Shown here one piece after another: positions 25,198-32,997 of a stretch of 64,000 nucleotides of DNA. The notes under the pieces were generated by a model, which saw nothing but the letters and a program-made list of their open reading frames with translations, was not told the DNA's origin and did no database searches. Numbering within the stretch: position 1 is the first letter of the stretch; every line of letters begins with the position of its first letter. This DNA is from JAJYUU01 sp963822955 (GTDB taxonomy: Bacteria > Actinomycetota > Actinomycetes > Streptosporangiales > Streptosporangiaceae). The stretch is from positions 186,001 through 250,000 of the forward strand of contig CAWGJS010000008.1 in NCBI GenBank assembly GCA_963822955.1. The letters are read 5' to 3'. The translations under genes were made by a program, and so were the position numbers.

Positions 25198-26841
25198 TCA
25201 ACCTGCTCCGCTCCCCGAGTGCTCTAGCCGGCCGATGTCGTCGCTCTCCGACTCCACCAGTTCGAGCACTGCGTTGTAATCGGCCTTCCCTCGTGAGCCA
25301 CGCGGCAGCTCGGCGATGGGCAGGATCACATCGGGAACCATGTAAGGGGGCAGGAACCTGGCGCAATGGTCGATCACCGCATCCAGTTTCAGCCCTTCCC
25401 CGTCGGCGAGGCGCACCACAGCGGTCAGCACCTCGACTTCGCCCCGACGGTGTTTGACGACTGCGGCTTCATCGATCTCGGCCCGCCGCTCGAGCACGTG
25501 CTCGACCTCTTCGGGCTGCACGCGATACCCACGCACCTTGAGTAGCCGGTCGACCCGGCCACGGAAGGTGAGCCCGCGGGCGTCGTCTCGTGATACCAGA
25601 TCGCCCGTCGCGTAGTACGGGCGCCCGTCGGACCCGGTGGAAAATACCCGGGATGTCGCAGCAGGAAGTTTCCAGTATCCCGACATGAGCGTGTCCGCAG
25701 CGACAAGCAGCTGGCCGGTCATGCCGTTGGACAGGATTGCGCAATCGTCGGCCACCAGCGACATGGTGGCATAAGGGCAAGGCCTGCCGATCGGGATTGG
25801 CCCGCCGCCGTCCACGTCGAGTGCCGTCAGGTCGTGGAACGTGCAGACGTTGGTCTCAGTCGGGCCATACCAGTTCGCGACTCGGCAAGACGGCGGCAGG
25901 TTCTGCCAGAGGACGCGCAGCGGTCCCACCGGTATCTCTTCACCGGCAAAGATCACCTGACGCAAGGCGCTGCCCGACATGACCGCAAGCGACTCCGCCG
26001 CGCTGGCGCGCAGCAGAGCCGACGGCACGGAGTACCAGACGGTAACGCCAGCCGAAACAATAAAGCGGCAGAGCGCGCCAACGCGGCCGAACGTCGAGGC
26101 GGGTACGAGCGCAAGCCGGGCCGCGGCCATCGCGGCCCCGAAGAAGTCGAAGACGCTCAGGTCGAACGATGCAGACGCATGCTGGGAAACAACATCGGTC
26201 TCCGTGAGTCCCACTGCACCGGCCGCCCACTGGACGAATGCCAGCGCACTAGCGTTTGTGTGCGCCACGCCCTTCGGCCGGCCTGTGGATCCCGACGTGT
26301 ACAGGATGTAGGCGAGCGCCGAGGCCGGTACCTCAACTGGCGAGCGCAATTGGTCAAGCTGGTGGAGCTGAGAAAAGCTCACGCTCGTCGGCTGGCGTTC
26401 GGGCGGCCTTTCCGGATCGAACCAGCCCCTGCCGAGCCAGTGCAGCTCGGGAGGTTTGTCACTGAGGCTGGCGTCGCCTGAGGAAACGTCACCGAGCAGT
26501 ATCGCCTGCAAGCTCCGCGGGCCGGAGATCACGGCGACCGGCTCGGCATCGGCCGCGATGACGTGGGCCCGCGCCGCCGGAGTGAGGTAGTCGATCGGTA
26601 CGTAGGCGCCGCCTGCCAGCAGCGTGCCGAAGATGGCGACGGGGAGCGCGATGTCCTTGGGCAGAGCGATGACCACCCGGTCGCCCGGCTCGATCCCTTG
26701 CTCCACGAGGGCGCGGGCAAGGCGCATCGAACGATCGCGCAGATCGGCATACGTCAGCTCGCCGGTCGAGGACCAGACGGCAGGCCGCTCAGGGTACGCA
26801 TCGGCGGCCTGGAGAAGCAGCTGTGACAGCGTCGACGTCAT
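25198..26841 (-). CDS. Stand-alone amino-acid adenylation enzyme (NRPS A-domain type)
   Basis: 547 residues. The start ATG overlaps the preceding stop as TAATG. Core motifs run in order: A3 YTSGSTGRPKG at 181-191, A4 SFDLSVFDFF at 225 (with the Asp that usually binds the alpha-amino group), A5 NWYGPTETN at 323, A7 YATGDLV at 410, A8 GRVDRLLKVRGYRVQPEEVE and the A10 lysine in PRGSRGKADY at 519. It should form an aminoacyl-AMP and load the carrier protein of the same operon. The amino acid cannot be named with confidence. Adenylation plus carrier plus flavin dehydrogenase recalls prolyl-carrier oxidation in prodiginine and pyoluteorin pathways. Confidence 0.85.
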   Translation of the reverse strand: MTSTLSQLLLQAADAYPERPAVWSSTGELTYADLRDRSMRLARALVEQGIEPGDRVVIALPKDIALPVAIFGTLLAGGAYVPIDYLTPAARAHVIAADAEPVAVISGPRSLQAILLGDVSSGDASLSDKPPELHWLGRGWFDPERPPERQPTSVSFSQLHQLDQLRSPVEVPASALAYILYTSGSTGRPKGVAHTNASALAFVQWAAGAVGLTETDVVSQHASASFDLSVFDFFGAAMAAARLALVPASTFGRVGALCRFIVSAGVTVWYSVPSALLRASAAESLAVMSGSALRQVIFAGEEIPVGPLRVLWQNLPPSCRVANWYGPTETNVCTFHDLTALDVDGGGPIPIGRPCPYATMSLVADDCAILSNGMTGQLLVAADTLMSGYWKLPAATSRVFSTGSDGRPYYATGDLVSRDDARGLTFRGRVDRLLKVRGYRVQPEEVEHVLERRAEIDEAAVVKHRRGEVEVLTAVVRLADGEGLKLDAVIDHCARFLPPYMVPDVILPIAELPRGSRGKADYNAVLELVESESDDIGRLEHSGSGAG

Positions 26842-27983
26842 TAGAATATCCCGAGCTCCGCAGCGATGATCTTCCGTTGGATGTCGGACGTGCCCGAGTA
26901 GATCGTGCCGCCGATGGCGTCGACCAACTCACCCGTGCGCGGCAAACCCGAAATAAGCTCTGCAGTCGCGGCGATCTCTGTTAGGTCGCGGCTGGTCGCA
27001 AGCTCAGCCTCGCTTATCCACAGCTTCGTGAGGCTGGCTTGTCCGGGCGTGAGCATGTCTGACGCCAGTTTCGTCGCAGTGTCGCACACGAGTAGCCGCC
27101 CGACGAGGTAGCGGCCCGCGATGTCGACGACCTGGCGCACATCGTCCACGTTGCCGGCACTTGTCTCTGTCCGCTGGTCCCGGGCCCGAGCGGTGTCGAT
27201 CATCTCGGTCAGCTGGCGACGCATCGCTCCGAGAGCCAGCGCCGCAAGCAGGCTTCGTTCCCAGAGCATCGCGTGCCGGAAGATCGCCGATCCCTGTCCG
27301 AGGCGTCCCAGCATGGCAGAACTGGGAACCCGCACTGAGTCAAGGTGCACGGTGCACATTGAGCAGCCGGTGAGGCCGATCAGTCGCTGCGACGGTCCGA
27401 CGGATAGGCCTGGCGCATCCCGTGGCACGAGGAAAGCAGTGATGCCCCTCCAGTTCAGCCTGCGGTCCTTGGTGGCAAATATCACGAAGTAGTCGGCGAC
27501 CCCGGCGTTGGTTATGAAGTGCTTTGTCCCGTCGAGCACGTAGTCGTCATCGAGGGCGACGCAGCGCGTCCTGAGCGACATGACATCAGAGCCGGCCTCT
27601 GGCTCCGTTGCCGCAAACGCGGCGATCACGCTCCCGTCCCGCATGAGGTCAAGAACCTTACGTTGCCCCTCGTTGCCGAATCCCGAGATGGCAGCGCCTG
27701 CCGCAAAGCTGTGGGCCCCGACGCTGAGCAGGAAGCCAGCATTTCGGGTTCCCTCACCAAGCCCCTCGAGGGTAGCCAGAACGGTATCGACGTCGAGGCC
27801 AGTGCCAGGAATCGTGAGGCTGAACACCCCGAAGTCGGCAAAATGCTTCCAGGCTTCCCGGAACTCCACGTCATCGTCATCGGCGAATGCGCTAGGCGCG
27901 TGCTGTCGCGCCAGATCCCTCGCCGCTACGTGATCCGCGCCCGGCTGCGGCAGCAGCGACCGCACCACGTGCTGAGGCGTCAC
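26841..27983 (-). CDS. Acyl-CoA dehydrogenase-like flavoenzyme, probably acting on a carrier-bound substrate
   Basis: 380 residues from GTG overlapping the upstream stop as GTGA; this start gives the normal family length. FAAGAAISGFGNEGQR, FAATEPEAGSD (flavin/substrate loop) and GTKHFITNAG are standard. The usual catalytic Glu of MCAD-type enzymes (IYEGTSQIQR) is Ser 363 here (IYSGTSDIQR). Glu 242 in MLWERSLLAALALG aligns with the helix-G catalytic Glu of isovaleryl-CoA dehydrogenase (LDLERLVLAG), so activity is probably retained. Its place between a carrier protein and an adenylation enzyme suggests oxidation of a carrier-bound aminoacyl group. Confidence 0.85.
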   Translation of the reverse strand: MTPQHVVRSLLPQPGADHVAARDLARQHAPSAFADDDDVEFREAWKHFADFGVFSLTIPGTGLDVDTVLATLEGLGEGTRNAGFLLSVGAHSFAAGAAISGFGNEGQRKVLDLMRDGSVIAAFAATEPEAGSDVMSLRTRCVALDDDYVLDGTKHFITNAGVADYFVIFATKDRRLNWRGITAFLVPRDAPGLSVGPSQRLIGLTGCSMCTVHLDSVRVPSSAMLGRLGQGSAIFRHAMLWERSLLAALALGAMRRQLTEMIDTARARDQRTETSAGNVDDVRQVVDIAGRYLVGRLLVCDTATKLASDMLTPGQASLTKLWISEAELATSRDLTEIAATAELISGLPRTGELVDAIGGTIYSGTSDIQRKIIAAELGIF

Positions 27984-29371
27984 GTCACCTCCGCAGGCTG
28001 CGCGATGCGCTGGTTGAACTCTTCGAGGGCAGCCAGGCTCCTCGACAGGCTGGCCTCGTCCACCGCCACGGGCTCGATCTCTCCGGCCGCGAACCTGTGA
28101 TAGGCCGCTAGGTCCAGCAGGCCGTTCCCGCTGATATTGACGAGGACGACCAGCGGAGCCTCCTGGCGCGGGTGCCGCGACACGAGATCGATCATCCCGG
28201 CCACCGCGTGGGCGGATTCCGGAGCGGGCAAAATGCCCTCGGTCTCGCAGAAGAGCAGGCCTGCCCGGAACGAGGTCTGCTGGTCGATGGCCATCGCCTC
28301 CAGGGAGCCATCCGCGTACATAGCGCTGCACAGCGGCCCTGCGCTATGGTGCCGCAGCCCGCCCGCGTACACCGGCGGCGGCACGTAGCTGCTGCCGAGC
28401 GAGTAGACCTTGGTGATCGGGGTTGTGCCCAGTGCGTCGCTCAGGTCATAGCGGTAACGACCTCGTGTCAGCTTCGGACAGGCCGCGGACTCGATGGCGA
28501 CGAGCCGAATCGACCTCCCACGGTCCTTCGCCGCACCTAGCACTGGCAGCGCTATCCCGCCGAAGTTCGATCCCGCGCCCATGCATGCGATGACGCAGTC
28601 GGGGAACTCGCCCAGCTGGTCCAGCTGCGAGACGGCCTCCTGGCCGATGACGGTCTGGTGGAGCAACACCGAGTTCTCGCCACTCCCGACAGCGAACCGA
28701 GATTCGCGATCCTCGGCTGCGAGCGCAAGGGCTTCCGCGTTGGCCACGGCCTGGGTACCGGTCGCCGCCGGATCTTCCTTGAGCACCCTCCGCCCGACGT
28801 CGGTCAGGTCGCTGGGGCTCTCATGGACGACTGCGCCGAACAGCCGCATCATGTCGCCGCGCATGGGCTTCTGACGCAAGGTGGCTCTGACCATGAACAC
28901 CGTGCAGCTCAGGTTCATGACCTGACATGCATAGGCGAGAGCGGTCCCCCACTGGCCCGCTGCCGTGCCCGTGATGATGTGTTTCACGCCTGCGCGCGAA
29001 TAGTAATAGGCCTGCGCCAAGGCCGTGTTGAGCTTGTGGCTCCCGGTCAGGTTCGCACCCTCGTACTTGTAATAGATCCGAGCGTTGGCGCCGAGGCGCT
29101 CCTCGAGGCGCGCTGCCCTGCGTAGCGGCGTCGGGCGGTACTGCGCGTACAGGTCGAGAACCTCGTCGGGGATCGGGACGAACCTATCGGCCGTGTTGAG
29201 GGACTGCCGCGCGAGTGACAACGGTTGCTGGAGCTGTAGGCCGTGCCCCGCCGCGTCATCCATGCCCGCCAATTGTGACCTCGACAAGGCGGTGGCCACG
29301 TACTGGGGCCGGTCGTGCAGGATGTTGAACCAGTGAGTAGGGAGGAGCGGATCTCGCGCCGTGCCAGCCAT
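27980..29371 (-). CDS. TrpB2-type PLP enzyme (tryptophan synthase beta-like)
   Basis: 463 residues from ATG seven bases after GGAGG. The Schiff-base Lys is K113 in YKYEGANLTGSHKLNTA. Other fold-type II features are GTAAGQWGTALAYAC, CMGAGSNFGGIALPVLG for phosphate binding and a C-terminal NISGNGLLDL. Length and the YEG-x3-TGSHK-x-NTA context fit the TrpB2 subgroup, which works without TrpA. No trpA or other trp gene is nearby, so a beta-substitution making a non-standard amino acid for the carrier pathway is more likely than tryptophan synthesis. It begins 31 bases after the carrier gene and couples to the next gene. Confidence 0.85.
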   Translation of the reverse strand: MAGTARDPLLPTHWFNILHDRPQYVATALSRSQLAGMDDAAGHGLQLQQPLSLARQSLNTADRFVPIPDEVLDLYAQYRPTPLRRAARLEERLGANARIYYKYEGANLTGSHKLNTALAQAYYYSRAGVKHIITGTAAGQWGTALAYACQVMNLSCTVFMVRATLRQKPMRGDMMRLFGAVVHESPSDLTDVGRRVLKEDPAATGTQAVANAEALALAAEDRESRFAVGSGENSVLLHQTVIGQEAVSQLDQLGEFPDCVIACMGAGSNFGGIALPVLGAAKDRGRSIRLVAIESAACPKLTRGRYRYDLSDALGTTPITKVYSLGSSYVPPPVYAGGLRHHSAGPLCSAMYADGSLEAMAIDQQTSFRAGLLFCETEGILPAPESAHAVAGMIDLVSRHPRQEAPLVVLVNISGNGLLDLAAYHRFAAGEIEPVAVDEASLSRSLAALEEFNQRIAQPAEVT

Positions 29372-29402
29372 GCGGCAAACCTCCATCGTGATGGGCCCGG
29401 TC

Positions 29403-29708
29403 TCACTTTTCAGACGACAGCGAGATCCGCTCAGCCAGGTCAATCAGGTCCGCCACGGTCACAAGCTCGATCATCATCAGATCCTCGTCTACAAGCTCGA
29501 CGTTAAGCCTGCCCTCCAGATCGACGAGCAACTGAGCGAAGCGCAATGAGTCCATCCCCAGATCGGCGTACAGTTCTTGCCGGTCGTCCACCGCCTCGGC
29601 CTTCAGGCCCAAGATGACGGCCGTCAGCGCGTCCACCACCAAGCCCCTGGCCTGGCTTCCACTGAGCTCCGACCGGACAATCACTCTGCTGTCGTCTCCG
29701 ATGGCCAT
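29403..29708 (-). CDS. Acyl/peptidyl carrier protein, copy 1
   Basis: 101 residues from ATG with GGAGGTG six bases upstream; the frame is open further upstream but has no ribosome site. The phosphopantetheine site is Ser 54 in DLGMDSLRFAQLLVDLE. Before it comes helix I (VVDALTAVILGL) and the loop DRQELYADLG; after it ELVDEDLMMIELVTVADLIDL, giving a complete four-helix carrier. It opens the operon with the TrpB2-like, dehydrogenase, adenylation and LanB genes and should hold the growing substrate. The predicted protein is identical to the copy at 32397. Confidence 0.9.
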   Translation of the reverse strand: MAIGDDSRVIVRSELSGSQARGLVVDALTAVILGLKAEAVDDRQELYADLGMDSLRFAQLLVDLEGRLNVELVDEDLMMIELVTVADLIDLAERISLSSEK

Positions 29709-30022
29709 AACGGCACCTCCGCTTGCCAGGAAATTCTGAAGGCCGGAACCATCTGCTCCGGCGTCCCACCGCCCGCTGCTTCTGCCAGCGAGAAGCCGCA
29801 CTGGTCGCGCTTGCATATGACCCGGCGAGCTATGGCCCTGATACACACAAAGTCGGCCTGTGTGCTGCTGTCATCGACGGTTTCCCACATCTTGATTCGG
29901 CTTTCAATCAGCCATGGGGCTCACCTGACCAAGTGCCAGATCGACGTCAGCCAGCAGCCCGCTATCGGCGAGCCCGCGGCGCTCCTCGAGGACAGCCGCT
30001 CAGCCTTGGATCACTAAGGTGT
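29709..30022. other. Leader and upstream region of carrier gene 1
   Basis: Contains the ~100-base leader, the two-part promoter-like motif, the rest of the 583-bp repeat to 29952 and about 70 bases of unrelated DNA down to the LanB copy 2 stop. A 69-codon minus-strand frame (29681-29890) overlaps this stretch but has no ribosome site and begins upstream of the promoter, so I do not call it. Confidence 0.5.
29813..29847 (-). promoter_or_regulatory. Two-part promoter-like motif upstream of carrier gene 1
   Basis: Minus strand: TGTGTATCAGGG, 16 bases, then CATATGC, with the same spacing as upstream of the two wzz copies. Sequence between and around the elements is unrelated to the wzz regions, so similarity is limited to the motif. 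The predicted start of transcription is about 98 bases before the ATG. Confidence 0.55.
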
Positions 30023-32323
30023 TCAGCACGGCTGCAAGCGTCGGTCATCTACCCAGGTGAACCGGAGCTCGGAGGTGTACTTGTTTCCCTCGTGGTCAGC
30101 CAGCCACAGGTCGTCGTGCGCGGGCAGCATCTCGGTGATGGTGATCGTCTTGTCCGGCAGCCGCTCGCCGGCGTTGGCCTGCCGGATCATCTTGGCCAGG
30201 GTGTTGACGTAGATGGGGCTGGTGAAGTCGACGTAGACCGGCTTCACTTCGGCGCTGGACTTCACGAACACATACCGCGGTATGCCTAGCGCCGCAGCCC
30301 ATGCGCGGGTCCGCACGAACCTGGCCGCCTCGTCCTTCTCGGCGGCGAAGTCCAGGCCGGCCGGGCTGAATCGCCAGCTCTCCCGGCACAGGACCAGGTG
30401 GTCGATCGTGACGCGCGGCGTGTGCGGCTGGCCGGCGAACAGCTGGAACCGGTTAACGACCGTAGCTGTGAGCATTTCCGCGAACAGGTCGAGGAGCTCG
30501 AACTCCTGGCCGCCGGGAAGCCTGGCCAGCACGGTGGCGCCGGCCTGCACGACCTCGACATCGCGGCTGAGGACGAGCCCGGGACGGTCGGCGGCGATGG
30601 TGTGGTGGTTGACCTCGACCAGGATGTCGCGGTCGCGGATCAGCGCGGGGTGCGTGCGCACCGTCAGCCCGAGCGGGCCCTCTTTCGGCAGCACCAGGAG
30701 CAGGCGGGGCTCGGGGAAGTCCTCGTCCACGCAGGACAGAAGGTCTGCCTGGTCGGGATGCTGGGTCACGAGGGCGTAGCTTCCCATCGTGTTGATCGCC
30801 ATATGCGCCTCGCCCAGCACGAGGGTGAAGTCTCCGTCGTGCAGGGCATTGAGGTCAGCGGCTGACACCATCACATCAGGGCAGAAGTACCGGGCCCCGG
30901 CCCAGCCCGGCCCTGGCGCCGCGAAAGCCTCGTCAACCAGCGGCAGCAGATCATCGTAGTGGTAGGACACCTCGCGCGTTCCGGGGGGAACGGGGAGGAT
31001 CGCGGCCCACTTTTCCGTGAACTCCTGGTCGATCTGCGTCACCGACGCTTCGATCGACCGGTACAGCGCCCGCAGCGACGCGAACCAGATCGTGGAAAGG
31101 TCGACCGGCTGGCCGTACTTAGCGGCCGTCCTGGCGTATACCTCGCGCAGCGCCTCGCGTGCCTCCGAACCGAGCCGCCAGCAGTACCAGCGTGCTGCCC
31201 GGCTGAGCAGCCGCAGCGGCCGGGCGGCAGCAGCCAGGTCATCGCCGACCACCAGATCGATGTCGCGTGCGCTGTCGTGGTAGGCCAGGGTCCGGCCGCC
31301 GTAGGTGCGCCCTTGGTTACGGGTCGGCGCAGCACCGGTGATGCGCCCGAACAGCTCGTCCATCGACGTCAGCGCACCTGCCAGCGCGCCCGCGCTGGCG
31401 GCGTCGCGCACCTGGTCACGCGCGGCCTCCAGCGAGTCCAGCCACTCCAGTGCCAGGCGGCGCGGTTTGTCCTCGCCCACGCCAGCCAGGAACCGGCGCA
31501 GGTCCCGCTCCGGCCACGGGCTGATCGGCAGCTCCAGCTTCCAGCAGATCCACCGCCGAGCTTGCAGGACCTGCAGGATCTCCAGCACCACCGGCAGGTC
31601 CAGGTCCGCGCGCAGCGCGATGTCATGAGTTCGCGTCGTTCCGTCACACCACCGCAGCACGCCAGCCTGCTCCGGGGACAGCATCACCCGCCGCCCGACC
31701 GGTTCCACCAGAACGTTGTCGTCGAGCTTGATGAACGACAGGCGGCGCGGCATCAGCCACTCCCGCATGCCGGGAATCTCCTCGATCACCTCGGCCAGCC
31801 GGTCGATCGTCCAAGCCTCGAAGAAGACCTCACTGCTGCGGATCACCTGATCCCCCGGCGCGAACCGGGTCCGCGCGCAGTCGCCCAGCCTGCCCCACCC
31901 AGAAGGCCCGAAAAAGCCGATCGTGTCGTTCTTGACGCAGTACCGCTGCCAGTAGCCGGCGATCAAAAGTTCCTTCTGCCGCTGCGGTTTGGACCTGTTC
32001 TCCGTCGCCGGATCCCACCGCAGGAACGGCCGGATCGCGCTCTCCATCAGCGGGTGGTTCTGCCACGTCACCGCCCGCAGGAAGTCATCCCGCGAGGCAA
32101 TCGACTGCAACTCGATCGCCAGCCGGACGCTCGCCTCACGAAACTCCTCGCCGAACGCCCGCCACGCCGCCGACCCCCGGTCAGCGCCCGCGTCCGCCAG
32201 GGCATCAGCCTTAAGTGCCAGCGCCTCATCAGCCAGGCGCAGCACACCGCTGGCCGGAAACCCCGCACCCCGCACCAGAACCTGCGGCCACCAGCGCCAG
32301 TCGTCCATGCCCTCTGCCTGCAT
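30023..32323 (-). CDS. LanB-type lantibiotic dehydratase homologue, copy 2
   Basis: 766 residues from ATG after GAGGGTG; the frame runs in from the carrier gene, but ATG in the upstream context was lost. It matches copy 1 throughout. The differences are a two-residue deletion near 44-48, grouped substitutions near 96-97, 115-125 and 510-554, TATV for MTML near 620, and a shorter, different tail (RLQPC). The core, about 160-509, is unchanged. Downstream of an intact carrier gene and promoter, it is probably expressed. Changes limited to patches suggest either gene conversion over the core or altered partner or substrate surfaces. Confidence 0.75.
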   Translation of the reverse strand: MQAEGMDDWRWWPQVLVRGAGFPASGVLRLADEALALKADALADAGADRGSAAWRAFGEEFREASVRLAIELQSIASRDDFLRAVTWQNHPLMESAIRPFLRWDPATENRSKPQRQKELLIAGYWQRYCVKNDTIGFFGPSGWGRLGDCARTRFAPGDQVIRSSEVFFEAWTIDRLAEVIEEIPGMREWLMPRRLSFIKLDDNVLVEPVGRRVMLSPEQAGVLRWCDGTTRTHDIALRADLDLPVVLEILQVLQARRWICWKLELPISPWPERDLRRFLAGVGEDKPRRLALEWLDSLEAARDQVRDAASAGALAGALTSMDELFGRITGAAPTRNQGRTYGGRTLAYHDSARDIDLVVGDDLAAAARPLRLLSRAARWYCWRLGSEAREALREVYARTAAKYGQPVDLSTIWFASLRALYRSIEASVTQIDQEFTEKWAAILPVPPGTREVSYHYDDLLPLVDEAFAAPGPGWAGARYFCPDVMVSAADLNALHDGDFTLVLGEAHMAINTMGSYALVTQHPDQADLLSCVDEDFPEPRLLLVLPKEGPLGLTVRTHPALIRDRDILVEVNHHTIAADRPGLVLSRDVEVVQAGATVLARLPGGQEFELLDLFAEMLTATVVNRFQLFAGQPHTPRVTIDHLVLCRESWRFSPAGLDFAAEKDEAARFVRTRAWAAALGIPRYVFVKSSAEVKPVYVDFTSPIYVNTLAKMIRQANAGERLPDKTITITEMLPAHDDLWLADHEGNKYTSELRFTWVDDRRLQPC

Positions 32324-32363
32324 ATCGCTCACCCTCGGCGACCTCGTTGTCTCGGACGCCCGT
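30043..32363. repeat. 2.3-kb direct repeat carrying LanB copy 2 (partner 22842-25168)
   Basis: Ends at 32363, directly abutting the start of the 583-bp carrier repeat at 32364. In the complete operon these two blocks are separated by about 4.2 kb holding the TrpB2-like, dehydrogenase and adenylation genes. The abutment marks an internal deletion. Confidence 0.85.
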
Positions 32364-32396
32364 ATGCGGCAAACCTCCATCGTGATGGGCCCGGTC

Positions 32397-32702
32397 TCAC
32401 TTTTCAGACGACAGCGAGATCCGCTCAGCCAGGTCAATCAGGTCCGCCACGGTCACAAGCTCGATCATCATCAGATCCTCGTCTACAAGCTCGACGTTAA
32501 GCCTGCCCTCCAGATCGACGAGCAACTGAGCGAAGCGCAATGAGTCCATCCCCAGATCGGCGTACAGTTCTTGCCGGTCGTCCACCGCCTCGGCCTTCAG
32601 GCCCAAGATGACGGCCGTCAGCGCGTCCACCACCAAGCCCCTGGCCTGGCTTCCACTGAGCTCCGACCGGACAATCACTCTGCTGTCGTCTCCGATGGCC
32701 AT
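32397..32702 (-). CDS. Acyl/peptidyl carrier protein, copy 2
   Basis: 101 residues with the same ATG, the same GGAGGTG ribosome site and the same Ser 54 in GMDSLRF as copy 1. Here the downstream partner is LanB copy 2 only, 73 bases away, since the TrpB2-like, dehydrogenase and adenylation genes are absent. It may give extra carrier dosage or define a separate carrier-LanB pair. Confidence 0.9.
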   Translation of the reverse strand: MAIGDDSRVIVRSELSGSQARGLVVDALTAVILGLKAEAVDDRQELYADLGMDSLRFAQLLVDLEGRLNVELVDEDLMMIELVTVADLIDLAERISLSSEK

Positions 32703-32806
32703 AACGGCACCTCCGCTTGCCAGGAAATTCTGAAGGCCGGAACCATCTGCTCCGGCGTCCCACCGCCCGCTGCTTCTGCCAGCGAGAAGCCGCACTGGTC
32801 GCGCTT

Positions 32807-32841
32807 GCATATGACCCGGCGAGCTATGGCCCTGATACACA
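32807..32841 (-). promoter_or_regulatory. Two-part promoter-like motif upstream of carrier gene 2
   Basis: Same sequence as 29813-29847 inside the 583-bp repeat. It is the first regulatory signal left of the pth gene. The motif is not an independent observation from copy 1, because the whole block is duplicated. Confidence 0.5.
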
Positions 32842-32997
32842 CAAAGTCGGCCTGTGTGCTGCTGTCATCGACGGTTTCCCACATCTTGATTCGGCTTTCA
32901 ATCAGCCATGGGGCTCACCTGACCAAGTGCCAGATCGACGTCAGCCCCCGGTTCCATAAGCGCTAGCGGCGAGTTCGCGGGTATGCGGCAGATCTTG

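Larger units (their letters stand above)
29370..29952. repeat. 583-bp direct repeat with carrier gene and promoter, copy 1 (partner 32364-32946)
   Basis: As far as can be seen the two copies are identical over 583 bases. They cover the whole carrier gene, its leader, the two-part promoter-like motif and ~100 bases beyond. The copy ends exactly inside the TrpB2 start codon on one side and at GACGTCAGCC on the other. Confidence 0.85.
32364..32946. repeat. 583-bp direct repeat with carrier gene and promoter, copy 2 (partner 29370-29952)
   Basis: Apparently identical to 29370-29952 at a constant offset of 2994 bases. It ends about 50 bases before the pth stop codon and so forms the right border of the accessory region. 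Confidence 0.85.

Noticed and set aside
27980..29371. Tryptophan biosynthesis gene trpB
   Set aside because: TrpB2-type sequence, no other trp genes, and tight coupling to a carrier-protein operon.
29681..29890. 69-codon minus-strand frame in the duplicated leader, considered as a precursor peptide for LanB
   Set aside because: No ribosome site at its start, it begins upstream of the promoter-like motif and overlaps the carrier start. It is preserved only because the whole block is duplicated.
22795..32702. Classical lantibiotic or thiopeptide cluster
   Set aside because: No LanC, no elimination domain, no peptidase transporter and no peptide with a Ser/Thr/Cys-rich core were found near the LanB genes.
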